From JAEUHO01 sp046350655 (GTDB lineage: Bacteria; Planctomycetota; PLA2; JAEUHO01): DNA of 64,000 nucleotides. The stretch is from positions 1-64,000 of the forward strand of contig JAXMAB010000007.1 of the NCBI GenBank assembly GCA_046350655.1, given 5' to 3'. Of this stretch, positions 32,715 to 41,403 are shown piece by piece. A model generated the notes under the pieces. The model saw only the letters and a program-made list of their open reading frames with translations. It had not been told where the DNA came from and searched no databases. Each line of letters begins with the position of its first letter. Position 1 is the first letter of the stretch. A program made the position numbers and the translations under genes.

Positions 32715-33641
32715 ATGGGCGTGCGGCTCGACGCGTTCTATCGCTCCCTCGCCCACCTCGAGGCGGCCGCGATCCCGTGGCCGCGCGCGGTCGAGATGGC
32801 GAGCGGCGGCGACCCCGCGTGGGCCCCCGCCGTCGCCGACCTCCACGCCGGGCGCCCGCTCTCGGAGGCGTTCGACGGCCGCGTCCCCGCGCTCGACCTC
32901 GCGGGGGTCCGCGCCGCCGAGGTCTCCGGCCGCCTCGAGGCCACCTTCCTCGACCTCGCGCGCCGCGCCGAGGAGACCGTCGCGCGCGAGCGCGCGCGCA
33001 AGGCCGCCGTGGCGTACCCGTTCGCCATCGCCCACTTCGCCGCCGTCCTCATGCCCGTCCCCGACCTCGTCACCGGCGCGTACGGCGCCGCGCTCGGCTG
33101 GGCGGCGCTGATCCTCGGCCCCCTCTACGGCTGGCTCGCCTACCGCCGCGCCGCGACGCGCGCGATCGACGCGACGCCCCGCGGCGGCCGCCCGCCCCCG
33201 TGGACCGCCCCGCTGCGCACGCGCGCCTACGTCGAGGAGGCCGACGCGCGGGCCCTGCGCGCGCTCGGCTGGCTCCACGACGCCGGCGTCCCGCTCCTCG
33301 AGGCCGTCCCGCTCGCCGCCCACGCCGGCGCGGGGGGACGCATGGCCGACGACCTCGTCGACGCGTGGGCCGCGGTCCACGCGGGCCAGCCGCTCGCCAC
33401 GGCCTGGAAACGCGTCCCCCACGAGCTCGCCGCCACGCTCGCGACCGGCGAGCAGACCGGCCGGCTCGCCGAGGCGTGCGCCCACGAGGCCGCGTCCCTC
33501 GAGGGCACCGCCGCACTCCGCCGCGAGAAGCGCACCGCGCTGATGAAGCCCCTGGCGATCGTGCTCGTCGGCCTCGTGATCGGCGCCCGCGTGATCTCGT
33601 TCTACGCCGGCATGTTCGCGCAGGCCGGGCTCCGCCGCTGA
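32715..33641 (+). CDS. type II secretion/type IV pilus GspF-like inner-membrane protein
   Basis: 308 residues with two copies of the GspF fold. Copy 1: LEAAAIPWPRAVEMASGG, GRPLSEAFD, AAEVSGRLEATFLDLARRAEE, then hydrophobic YPFAIAHFAAVLMPVPDLVTGAYGAALGWAALILGPLYGW. Copy 2: LRALGWLHDAGVPLLEAVPLAAHAG, GQPLATAWKRVP, LATGEQTGRLAEACAHEA, then KPLAIVLVGLVIGARVISFYAGMF. The platform role in pilus or secretion systems is family knowledge. No gspE or other apparatus gene adjoins it, and the protein is shorter than canonical GspF (~400). Its 3' end faces the E1-TusA gene with a 22-bp gap. Confidence 0.8.
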   Translation: MGVRLDAFYRSLAHLEAAAIPWPRAVEMASGGDPAWAPAVADLHAGRPLSEAFDGRVPALDLAGVRAAEVSGRLEATFLDLARRAEETVARERARKAAVAYPFAIAHFAAVLMPVPDLVTGAYGAALGWAALILGPLYGWLAYRRAATRAIDATPRGGRPPPWTAPLRTRAYVEEADARALRALGWLHDAGVPLLEAVPLAAHAGAGGRMADDLVDAWAAVHAGQPLATAWKRVPHELAATLATGEQTGRLAEACAHEAASLEGTAALRREKRTALMKPLAIVLVGLVIGARVISFYAGMFAQAGLRR

Positions 33642-33663
33642 CGGCCGGGCGCGCGCCGGACCC

Positions 33664-35039
33664 TCACGCGCGCGCGGCGAGGCCCCCGACGGTCCCGTCG
33701 TCGCGCACGACGACGTCGGTCGTCGCGGGCAGGTCGATCGCGGCCCGCATCGCCGCGTCGGCGAGCAGCGCGCCGCGCGCGCGCGCGAGCGGGCCCGTCC
33801 CCGCGCGCGCGAGCGCGAACCGGACGGCCACCGGGCCTCGCGTCCCCACGACCACGTCCGCGTCCCCGTCCCGCGCGACGCGCCGCACCGACGCGAACCC
33901 GCCGCGCGTGAGCGTCTCGGCGCACGCGTCCGCGGCATCGCCGGTCCCGGCCACGGTCGCGTGGGTCTCGCCCCACCGCCGCTGACCGTCCTCGCCGACG
34001 CCCGGGAGCACGATCTGCCGCGCGAACCGCCGCAACCACCCGTCGCCGTCGGCCTCGGGCGACACGGGGCCCGATCCCGCGCCCGGGGACCCGAGGCCCG
34101 GCCCGCGGCGCACCGTGAGCACGATCCCGGCCCCGCGCGGCGCCGACGCGACCACGGCGTGCCCGAGCGACGCGAGGCCCGAGGGCACGGTGGCCGCGCC
34201 CTCCTCGCCGAGCCACACCTCGAGCGTCGTGCCGGGCACGAGGGCCGCGACGGCGCGGCGGGCGCGCAGGAGGTTCATCGGGCAGGCCTCGTCGCGCAGG
34301 TCGAGCGCGCCCGCGGGGGCCGCGCGTCGTCGGCGGCGCGGGCGCGGCCGCCGCGCGCGCGAACGCCGGCCGCGCGACGCCGGGCCCGCACACGGGGCAC
34401 GCGGGGTCGGGGGTCACGGCGAGCGTGACCGCGCGGCCCGCGCCGAGGTCGAGGACGCGCAGGCCCGCCGTCGGCGCGTCGGGCCGCGCGAGCCGCGCGA
34501 GGGCCGCCGCGGCGGCCAGCTCGCCCGCCGCGCGCACGACCCCGGAAGACGCCGAACCGCGCGCAGGTGTCGGCGTCGTCGCCGGTCGCGAGGAGGCCGA
34601 ACAGGCACGCGAGGGTCACGGCCGCCCGCCGGGCGCGACGTCGAGCACGCGGCCCTCGCTGCCGAGCGCGGCGGCGTGGACCACCGGCAGGCCCGCCGCG
34701 ACCGACAGGCCGTGCACGGCGTCCTTCGACGCGGCGCCGTCGGTGGCGTCGACGACGACGTCGACGCCCGCGAGCAGCCGCGGCGCGGTCACGGCGTCGA
34801 ACCGCGCGACCTCCGCGCGCACGCGCCGGCCCGGGCCCGCGAGCCGCGCGCGGCCACCTCCGCCTTCGCGCGGCCGACGTCGGCGGGCTCGAAGAGCACC
34901 TGCCGCGGCAGGTTCGAGACGTCCACGACGTCGGGGTCGACGAGGACGAGCCCTCGACGCCCGCGTCGGCGAGCGACCGCGCGCACGGCGTGCCGAGGCC
35001 GCCGACGCCGACGACGAGCACCGTGCCGGGCACGCTCAC
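33664..35039 (-). CDS. E1-like adenylyltransferase (ThiF/MoeB) fused to TusA, frameshifted
   Basis: Joined across several single-base breaks (near 34950, 34860, 34625, 34540 and the C5 run near 34320). The N-terminal E1 domain starts at GTG 35039: TVLVVGVGGLGTPCARSLADAGVEG, LVLVDPDVVDVSNLPRQVLFEPADVGRAKA, GVDVVVDATDGAASKD, and a CPVC pair (PDPACPVCGPG). After an Ala/Pro linker comes a TusA/SirA-like domain: ALDLRDEACPMNLLRARRAVAALVPGTTLEVW, with the family CP motif. The C-terminus repeats the opening of a MoeB-like protein in degenerate form (RFARQIVLPGVGEDGQRRW). E1 enzymes adenylate sulfur-carrier C-termini and TusA relays persulfide sulfur, so a sulfur-transfer role is inferred. Whether E1 and TusA are one polypeptide depends on the break near 34320. 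Confidence 0.65.
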
Positions 35040-35645
35040 GGGGCCTCCGGCGCGAGCCCGCGGCGGCGCGACGCGAGGCCCGCCCCGACGCCGCCCGCGA
35101 GCGCGACGAGGCCCCACGCGAGCGTCGGCGTCGAGGGGTCGGGGACGCGCACCGTCGTCGAGGAGATCGTCGTCTCGTCGTAGACGTCGGCGGCGTGCAG
35201 GCGGTCGTAGCCGAGCGCGTACGCCGCGGCGGCGAGCGGGTCGGCGCCGAGCACCGCCTCGCGCAGGGGCCCGCGCCGCTCGGGCGCGACGAGCGTCGCG
35301 GCGCGGTCGGCCCACCAGAGGCCGCCGCACGCGACCCACAACGTGAGCGCGGCGACGGCGGAGGCCGCGAGCGCGGGCGCGCCGAGGCGGCGGCCGACGG
35401 CGGCGCGCGCGCGCGGCGGCCGCCGGCGCGGCGGCCAGGCCACCGAGCGCGAGCGCGTCGCCCGCGCGCCCCGCCGCGACCGCGAGCCCCGCGACGACGA
35501 GCGCCGGCAACGCCACCGCGGCGCACGTCGCGACGCGGCCGCGCACGAACGCGGCCGCGCCGACCCCGGCCAGCACCGCGGCCGCGACGGCGCGGTAGCG
35601 CCCGGCCGGGTCGGCGAGGTCGAAGGAGAGCGCGAGGGTCGTCAT
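35036..35645 (-). CDS. hypothetical membrane protein, one frame break
   Basis: About 203 residues after joining. ATG 35645 gives MTTLALSFDLADPAGRYRAVAAAVLAGVGAAAFVRG and a second hydrophobic stretch. After a break near 35415 it continues with LAASAVAALTLWVACGGLWWADRAATLV, a loop with GADPLAAAAYALGYDRLHAADVYDETTISSTTV, and PDPSTPTLAWGLVALAGGVGAGLASRRR. Four transmembrane segments are likely; no family is recognised. Its stop overlaps the E1-TusA start (GTGA), implying co-translation. The first nine residues (MTTLALSFD) nearly match those of the FeoB-associated small protein (MTPLALSFD). Confidence 0.5.
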
Positions 35646-35679
35646 GGGCCGGGCCTCGCGTCCCGGGGAGGGGGTCCGC

Positions 35680-36912
35680 CTACAGGCGGCCCTGGCAGAC
35701 GGCGAGGGTCTGGGCGGCGTACGACGTCGCGACGAGGGGCATCGCCTCCTCCCAGCGCTCCGTCTTGTTCACCCACGAGCCGTCCTCGCGCTGCAGGCTC
35801 ACGAGCTTGGCCGCGACGGCCTTGCGCCACTCGTGGGTCTTGCCCTCGGCGTCCGTCACGACGAGCGGCTTGCCCGTGGCCTTCTCGTAGGCCGACAGCG
35901 CGCGCGCCATCGTGAGGAGGTAGTAGTAGTAGCCCTGCTGGCCGGCCTTCTCCGGGTCCTTGGCGGCCTCGAAGCCCGGGTTGCGCTCGACCGTGAAGCT
36001 CTTCGAGAGCCACGCGACGGCGGCCTGCACGCGGGCGTCGTCGGCCTTGACGCCGGCGAACAGCAGGCACTTGAGCAGCGCGTACGTCATGCTGCCGTAC
36101 GAGCGCGGCTCGCGCTTGCCGTCGGCGCGGTCGACGTAGCCGGCCTTGCTGCGGCCGGGCGCGTAGCCGGCGCCGCCGTCGTTGCCGGCGACGACCTCGT
36201 ACTCCTTGTCGCCCTCCTTGAGCTTCACGACGGCCGTGTTCGTCTCGGAGCGGTTCTGCACGCGGCCGAGGTAGGACGTCACGCGGCCCCAGAAGCCCTT
36301 GTCCTCGACGCCGGCGGCGGCCGCGGCGTCGACCGCGAACTGCGCGTTGGAGAGGTCGGCGGGCGCGCCCGGGTCGCTCTTGCTCTCGTACGGGAAGCCG
36401 CCGTAGGAGGGGTCGTCCTCCTTGCCCTGGATCTGGCTCGAGAGGACGTAGTCGCGGGCCTTGGCCTGCACGTCGACGTAGGCCTTCGCGCGCGCGGCGG
36501 CGAAGAACGAGATCGCGATGGCGGTCTCGTAGTTGACGTAGCGCGGGTTCGAGAAGATCGAGCCGTTGGCGGCCTGCTTGCCCGCGACGAACTTCAGCGC
36601 GGCGGCGATCACGGCGTCGTCGGCGACGGCCTCGCGGGGCGTGGCGCCGACGACGGCGAGGCCCGCGAGCGACGTGAAGCCGGCCGGCACCTGGCCCGCG
36701 GGGTCCCACGCGCCGGTCGCGGCGTCGCGGGAGGCGAGCAGGAACTTCTTCGCGCGGCCGAGCGCGTCGCCGACCTGCTTGTCGAGGTCCGCGCCGAGGG
36801 CGCCGGCGTAGCCGTAGCCCGCGGCGGGCGCGTCGGCGGCGACGGCGGGGCGGGCCCCGGCGGCCACGACGAGGGTCAGGGCGGAGAGGGCGAACGCGTG
36901 ACGGATGCGCAT
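35680..36912 (-). CDS. exported prenyltransferase/squalene-cyclase-repeat protein
   Basis: 410 residues from ATG 36912, chosen for the signal peptide MRIRHAFALSALTLVVAAGARPAVA. The body shows alpha/alpha-barrel repeats with the QxxxGSW-like motif of terpene cyclases and prenyltransferases: AAALKFVAGKQAANGSIF, YVLSSQIQ..DPSYGGFPY, ARVQAAVAWLSKSF, and VSLQREDGSWVNKT near the C-terminus. No DxDD catalytic motif is visible, so a cyclase reaction is unlikely. These proteins are common envelope components of unknown function. A related lipoprotein is at 61.9-63.2 kb. Confidence 0.8.
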   Translation of the reverse strand: MRIRHAFALSALTLVVAAGARPAVAADAPAAGYGYAGALGADLDKQVGDALGRAKKFLLASRDAATGAWDPAGQVPAGFTSLAGLAVVGATPREAVADDAVIAAALKFVAGKQAANGSIFSNPRYVNYETAIAISFFAAARAKAYVDVQAKARDYVLSSQIQGKEDDPSYGGFPYESKSDPGAPADLSNAQFAVDAAAAAGVEDKGFWGRVTSYLGRVQNRSETNTAVVKLKEGDKEYEVVAGNDGGAGYAPGRSKAGYVDRADGKREPRSYGSMTYALLKCLLFAGVKADDARVQAAVAWLSKSFTVERNPGFEAAKDPEKAGQQGYYYYLLTMARALSAYEKATGKPLVVTDAEGKTHEWRKAVAAKLVSLQREDGSWVNKTERWEEAMPLVATSYAAQTLAVCQGRL

Positions 36913-36964
36913 CGGAGGACTCCGTGGGTCGCGACGGACGGGCGCCGGGGGCGACCCGGCCATC

Positions 36965-37201
36965 CTAGCGAGCGACGGAGGTGCTCCCCCGGTTCACGCG
37001 GGCGGCCCCCCGGGCCGCGGCGGCGCGCAGGTCGGCGAGGGACGGGCCCTTCCCGCCGCAGGCCGACGCGGACGGGCACGCGCACCCCGCCCCCGCGCGG
37101 GGCCGCAGGAAGCGCACCACCCGGAGGACGAGGAACGCCGCGGCGGCGCCGACGGCGCCGAGGACGGCCCACGTGTCGAAGGAGAGGGCGAGCGGGGTCA
37201 T
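36965..37201 (-). CDS. FeoB-associated small Cys-rich membrane protein
   Basis: 78 residues. ATG 37201 overlaps the feoB stop by two bases. One transmembrane helix (WAVLGAVGAAAAFLVLRVVRFL) is followed by a short cysteine-containing segment (GAGCACPSASACGGKG) and a basic tail. Size, position after feoB and the helix-plus-cysteines layout match small FeoB-associated Cys-rich proteins. An accessory role in ferrous iron transport is inferred. Confidence 0.75.
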   Translation of the reverse strand: MTPLALSFDTWAVLGAVGAAAAFLVLRVVRFLRPRAGAGCACPSASACGGKGPSLADLRAAAARGAARVNRGSTSVAR

Positions 37202-39450
37202 CCGACGACCGCCCGCGTCACGACCGCCGTGACCAAGGCCCCGACGTAGGCGAGGGCCGTCATGTAGCCGAAGGCGAAGGCCGGCCAGCGCCAGCCGCCG
37301 GTCTCCTTGCGCATCACCGCGAGCGTCGAGACGCACTGCAGGCACAGCGCGAAGAAGACGAGCAGCGCGAGGGCCGCGCCGAGGTCGAAGACCTTCTGCC
37401 CTTCGCGGGGCCCGTGGTCCCAGGTGGCGGCCTGGATCTGGCTCCGCAGCGCGTCCGACTCCGCGTCCTCGCCGTCGAGGTCGTAGAGCACGCCGAGGAC
37501 GCCGACGACGACCTCGCGGGCGGGGAAGGACGCGAGCACCGCCACCGAGACCTTCCAGTCCCAGCCGATGGGCGCGAACACCGGCTCGACGACGCGGCCG
37601 GCGCGGCCGAGGAGGCTCTCGCGCATGTAGCGGCCCTTGGCGTGCCGCTCCGCCGCGGCCTGCGCCTCGCTCGCGGCCTTCTCGACGGCCTCGAGGTCGG
37701 CGCCGGTCCGGCCGGCGGCCTTCGCCGCGTCCACCGTGGCCTGCGCGGCGGCGACCGCGCGGTCCTGCTCGGCGGCGATGGCGGGGTCGCGCGGGAACCA
37801 CGTGAGCGCCCAGATCACGACGCTCGTCGCGAGGATCAGCGTGCCGGCCCGCGTCACGAACGCGCGGCCCTGCTCGAGCACGCGCTGGAGCACGCTGCGG
37901 GCGAGCGGCCGCTTGTAGGGCGGGAGCTCCATGAGGAACGGCGGGGTCTCGCCGCGCAGGAGCGTCTTCTTGAGGAGGAACGCGACGGGGATCGCGACGA
38001 CGATGCCGAGGAAGTAGGCCGCCGCGAACACGAGCGCGCGCTGCCCGAGCGTGGCGCCGGGCAGGAACGCCCCCACCACGAGCGCGTACACCGGGAGGCG
38101 CGCGCTGCACGACATGAGCGGCGCGACGAGGATCGTCGCGATGCGGTCGCGGCGGTGCTCGATGGTGCGCGTGGCCATGATGCCCGGCACCGCGCACGCG
38201 AACGACGACAACATCGGGATGAACGACTTGCCCGAGAGGCCGCACCAGCGCAGCAGCCGGTCCATGAGGAACGCGGCGCGCGCCATGTAGCCGCAGTCCT
38301 CGAGGATCGCGAGGAACAGCGACAGCACGAGGATCTGCGGCAGGAAGACGAGGATCCCGCCGACGCCGCCGATCACGCCGTCCGCGACGAGGCTCTCGAA
38401 CGCCCCGCCACCGAGCCGATGCCCCGTCCGGATCCATTCCTTGATCGACTCGAACAGCCCGTCGAGCGCGTCCATGGCCGGCGCCGACCACGCGAAGATC
38501 GACAGGAACACGAGCGTCATCAGCCCCGCGAAGACGAGTGTCCCGGCCACGCGGTGCGTGAGGACCGCGTCGAGGCGGTCGCTGAAGGTCGGCGGCGGGT
38601 CGTCGGGCACGACGACGGCGGCCGCGACGACCGGGCCCAGCGCGGCGTACCGGAGCGGCGCCTCGAGCCCCGCGACCTCGACGCCCTCGGCGGCGAGCCG
38701 CGCGCGGGCGGCCGCGATCGCGGCGCCGATCGCGGGCCCGCCGCGCTCGGCCGCGCGCAGCTCGGCCGCGCCGCCGACGTCGAGGAGGATGCGGCGGCGC
38801 TCCGCGGCGGGCACGCGGCCCACGGGCGAGGCCGCGAGCGCGGCGTCGAGCGCCTCGACCTCGAGCTCGAACGCGGCCGGGAACCCGACGATCCGCTTCG
38901 ACGGGACGCCGTCGGCGAGCGCCTTCGCGACCGCGCCCACGAGCGCGGGCAGCCCCTCGCCCTTGTGCGCCACGAGCGGGACGACGGGGACGCCGAGGCC
39001 CTTCGCGAGCCGCTCGAGGTCGATCGCGTGCCCCCGCGCGCGCGCGACGTCGGTCATCGTCAGCGCGACGACGACGGGCAGGCCCGCCTCGAGGACCTGC
39101 GTCGCGAGGTAGAGGTTGCGCTCGAGGTTGCTCGCGTCGGCGACGACGATCGCCGCGTCCGGACGCGGCGTGTCGTCGCGGCGGCCGAGGAGCACGTCGA
39201 CCGCAACCAGCTCGTCGGGCGAGCGCGCCGCGAGGCTGTACGTGCCCGGCAGGTCGAGGACCTCGACGCCGGGCAGCTCGCGGAGCGGGCCGGAGCGCTT
39301 CTCGACGGTGACGCCCGGGTAGTTCGCGACCTTCGCGCGGTGGCCCGTCAGCGCGTTGAAGAGGGTCGTCTTGCCGGTGTTGGGGTTCCCGACGAGCGCG
39401 ACCGTCTTCGTCGCGGTCGAGGACGTGGTCGCGGGCGCGGCGCCGGTCAC
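37198..39450 (-). CDS. feoB: ferrous iron transporter B
   Basis: GTP-dependent Fe2+ permease of the inner membrane. 750 residues from GTG 39450, overlapping the second feoA stop. G-domain: G1 GNPNTGKTT (residues 21-29), NYPGVTVEKRSG, DLPGTYSL, G4-like LTMTD. The membrane part holds the two Gate-like segments (GGVGGILVFLPQILVLSLFLAILEDCGYMARAAFLMD; RAGTLILATSVVIWAL) and LSSFACAVPGIMATRTI plus LMSCSARLPVYALVVGAF. An Ala-rich charged insert of about 55 residues (DPAIAAEQDRAVAAAQATVDAAKAAG and onwards) sits between late transmembrane helices. Operon: feoA-feoA-feoB-small protein. Confidence 0.97.
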   Translation of the reverse strand: MTGAAPATTSSTATKTVALVGNPNTGKTTLFNALTGHRAKVANYPGVTVEKRSGPLRELPGVEVLDLPGTYSLAARSPDELVAVDVLLGRRDDTPRPDAAIVVADASNLERNLYLATQVLEAGLPVVVALTMTDVARARGHAIDLERLAKGLGVPVVPLVAHKGEGLPALVGAVAKALADGVPSKRIVGFPAAFELEVEALDAALAASPVGRVPAAERRRILLDVGGAAELRAAERGGPAIGAAIAAARARLAAEGVEVAGLEAPLRYAALGPVVAAAVVVPDDPPPTFSDRLDAVLTHRVAGTLVFAGLMTLVFLSIFAWSAPAMDALDGLFESIKEWIRTGHRLGGGAFESLVADGVIGGVGGILVFLPQILVLSLFLAILEDCGYMARAAFLMDRLLRWCGLSGKSFIPMLSSFACAVPGIMATRTIEHRRDRIATILVAPLMSCSARLPVYALVVGAFLPGATLGQRALVFAAAYFLGIVVAIPVAFLLKKTLLRGETPPFLMELPPYKRPLARSVLQRVLEQGRAFVTRAGTLILATSVVIWALTWFPRDPAIAAEQDRAVAAAQATVDAAKAAGRTGADLEAVEKAASEAQAAAERHAKGRYMRESLLGRAGRVVEPVFAPIGWDWKVSVAVLASFPAREVVVGVLGVLYDLDGEDAESDALRSQIQAATWDHGPREGQKVFDLGAALALLVFFALCLQCVSTLAVMRKETGGWRWPAFAFGYMTALAYVGALVTAVVTRAVVG

Positions 39451-39764
39451 GACGCGCGGCCGCCGGCGCCCGGCGCCTCCGGGCCCGCCACGCGCACGCA
39501 GCGCGCGTCCACCTTCCGGAGCGACAGCGCGTACCCGCGCACCTTCACCTCGACGGGGTCCCCGAGCGGCGCGAAGCGCACCACCGTGACCAACGCGCCC
39601 GGCGTGAGGCCCATCTCGGCGAGCCGCTGCACGGCGACGCCCGCGCCCTCGAGGCGCACGACGCGCGCCTTCTCGCCGATCGCCAGGTCCGCGAGCGTGC
39701 GCGCCGCGGGGTCCGGGCCCGGCGCCGGGGCGGCGCCCTTCGCGTCGGCCGACGGGCCCGTCAC
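39447..39764 (-). CDS. feoA: FeoA-domain protein (second copy)
   Basis: 105 residues from GTG 39764, overlapping the first feoA stop and in turn overlapped by feoB (GTGA at both junctions). SH3-like FeoA core: TLADLAIGEKARVVRLEGAGVAVQRLAEMGLTPGALVTVV, PLGDPVEVKVRGYALSLRKVDARCVRV, with the typical LAEMGLTPG. It carries an N-terminal Ala/Gly/Pro extension. Small cytosolic regulator of FeoB by family knowledge. Confidence 0.9.
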   Translation of the reverse strand: MTGPSADAKGAAPAPGPDPAARTLADLAIGEKARVVRLEGAGVAVQRLAEMGLTPGALVTVVRFAPLGDPVEVKVRGYALSLRKVDARCVRVAGPEAPGAGGRAS

Positions 39765-40009
39765 CGGGCGAGCGCCTGCACCGCGCCGGCGAGCTCGGGG
39801 CCGAGGCCGATCCGCGACTCCCCCACCTGCACCGTCGGACGCGAGCCCGACGCCACGATGGTGAACGCGGCGCCGATGCCGAGGCCGAGGGCCGACAGCC
39901 GCTCGGCGGTCGCGCCGTCGGTCTGGTGCCCGACGACCACGCCCCGCGCACGCCGCGGGAGGTCGGCCAGGCGGACGAACTTCAGGTCGGGAGCGTAGGC
40001 GGAGTTCAT
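39761..40009 (-). CDS. feoA: FeoA-domain protein (first copy)
   Basis: 82 residues. FeoA fold: VRLADLPRRARGVVVGHQTDGATAERLSALGLGIGAAFTIVASGSRPTVQVGESRIGLGPELAGAVQA. First gene of the feo operon. The ATG at 40009 begins only nine bases after the Fur-box-like palindrome, and no Shine-Dalgarno is visible. Two tandem FeoA proteins before FeoB are known from other phyla. This copy is more divergent than the second in the LSALGLGIG core. Confidence 0.85.
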   Translation of the reverse strand: MNSAYAPDLKFVRLADLPRRARGVVVGHQTDGATAERLSALGLGIGAAFTIVASGSRPTVQVGESRIGLGPELAGAVQALAR

Positions 40010-40018
40010 GTTTTGATT

Positions 40019-40035
40019 TTGAGAATCGTTCTCAA
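40019..40035 (-). promoter_or_regulatory. Fur-box-like operator of the feo operon
   Basis: TTGAGAATCGTTCTCAA on the plus strand: two 7-base arms (TTGAGAA/TTCTCAA) around three bases, in an AT-rich pocket just before the first feoA. It resembles the AT-rich palindromes bound by Fur/DtxR-type iron regulators. Position and operon content support iron-dependent repression; the regulator itself is not in the window. Confidence 0.75.
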
Positions 40036-40044
40036 CTCACCGAG

Positions 40045-40075
40045 AGTATACCCCTCCGCGGGCCCGTCCGGTCAA
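40045..40075 (-). promoter_or_regulatory. candidate promoter of the feo operon
   Basis: On the minus strand TTGACC, 19 bases, then TATACT (40050-40045). The expected start site would fall at or just before the palindrome at 40019-40035, a sensible arrangement for repression. The spacer is two bases longer than ideal. Confidence 0.5.
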
Positions 40076-40320
40076 AAAACGCGCGCGCCGCCGAATCCCC
40101 CAAAAGACCGCTTCCGTACGCTTCCAGGGCACTTCTGCGGCGAATCTCCCCGCTCGTTCCGCGCCCGGAACCGCCCACACGCTCGCGCCGCCGCCCCCCC
40201 GCTCACCGGGGTCCTCGCGCCACGCGCCCCCCCGGCACAACCCGCGCCTCGGCGGCGGCGCCCGGCGGCGACGGACCGCGCGGCTCGTCGGCACGGGTCC
40301 CAGTTGCTAGCGGGACTCGG

Positions 40321-41403
40321 ATGCTCGGACGATTCAGCTACCCGATCGCGAAGCCCGAGTACGAATTGATCAAGGACGAGTGCGTTGTGCGATCGACGGT
40401 GCCGACTGCGCGGGAGTTCCTCGTTTCGAGTTCCATCGATCCGCGAGTCGCGGCGCTACTGGAGTCCGATGCGGTGCCCGCGCTCAAGAGTTCACAGCTG
40501 CACGACGGATTGCACGTTGGCTTCAAGGGAAGCCTCCCGCTGATGCCGGTGATTCGTCCGATGATCCGTACAGCCTCTGGGTACCTCCTGGCGGGCGAGT
40601 TCACGCGGCCAACCGGCGCCCTCTGCTGGTCCCTTCCGTCGGGAATCGACCTCGCCAAATGGGCACAGCTCGCGACGGAGTGCTGGTCCGAACTCGCTCC
40701 GGACCGGTTCCCGTCGAATGAGGATGACTGGCACGCGGACCGGCGCTGGCAGACAGCAGCTGAGGCACGCGCGGCGTTGGCGCTCGCGGCGCGAGTCGCG
40801 ATCAATGATGTCGCCAGAGCGGCTCTCACCGCCGCCGAGGACGCGCTTCGCGCGGATTGCGCCGCCGCAACACGGGCCGCCACGTGCGGCGCTCGCCGGC
40901 TCCTGACCGCCCAAGGCGACGAGTTGAAGTTGGCGGTCGGCGAGGCTCTCTCGTCCTTCGGCTTCCGTGTCATCGACTATGACACCGTCGCGCCCCAAGG
41001 CGATCGACTCGAGGACCTCCGCATCACCGACCCGACGTCCGCTGGCTGGGAGGCCATCGCAGAAGTCCGCGGATACGTGCAGGGCGCGAAGCTCAATGAC
41101 CTCCTGCGAATCCCCCGGTTCGCGTCGCGATACGCTGTGGCGCAGAAGCGAGAACCGTCTGCGTGCTGGTACGTCGTGAATCAGTTCCTCGATCGTGATC
41201 CAGCGTCGCGAGATCGGGCGCTCAGCTCCAACCCCGGCGAAGTCGAGACTTTCGCGACGGACTATCGGGGAGTTCTCATCGACACGGTCGACCTGTTCCG
41301 ACTGCTGGCGTCAGTTGAGGCTGGCGACACTCCGGCCTCGGAAGCCCGACGCCTGCTCTCCGAAGCGCGCGGGCGCTTCAACTTTCCGGTCGTGGGCGCG
41401 TGA
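40321..41403 (+). CDS. hypothetical protein with possible PD-(D/E)XK-like nuclease region
   Basis: 360 residues, clearly lower in G+C than its neighbours, a sign of acquisition. The N-terminal half has no recognised domain (LLAGEFTRPTGALCWSLPSGIDLAKWAQLATECW). A helical Ala-rich segment follows. The part from LKLAVGEALSSFGFRVIDYDTV through GDRLEDLRI to WEAIAEVRGYVQGAKLNDLLRI matches the layout of restriction-endonuclease-like folds (helix, D, then E-x-K). Here EVRG stands where EVKG is usual, so activity is doubtful. It then runs RYAVAQKREPSACWYVVNQFLDRDPASR. No methylase or partner gene is next to it. It could be a defence protein or cargo; function unknown. Confidence 0.65.
   Translation: MLGRFSYPIAKPEYELIKDECVVRSTVPTAREFLVSSSIDPRVAALLESDAVPALKSSQLHDGLHVGFKGSLPLMPVIRPMIRTASGYLLAGEFTRPTGALCWSLPSGIDLAKWAQLATECWSELAPDRFPSNEDDWHADRRWQTAAEARAALALAARVAINDVARAALTAAEDALRADCAAATRAATCGARRLLTAQGDELKLAVGEALSSFGFRVIDYDTVAPQGDRLEDLRITDPTSAGWEAIAEVRGYVQGAKLNDLLRIPRFASRYAVAQKREPSACWYVVNQFLDRDPASRDRALSSNPGEVETFATDYRGVLIDTVDLFRLLASVEAGDTPASEARRLLSEARGRFNFPVVGA

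Noticed and set aside
35680..36912. Squalene-hopene cyclase
   Set aside because: Too short, exported by a signal peptide, and no DxDD catalytic motif despite cyclase-type repeats.
40036..40320. Left attachment site for the element
   Set aside because: No stretch matching the 3' part of tRNA-Arg(TCG) was found here or in 41404-41654.
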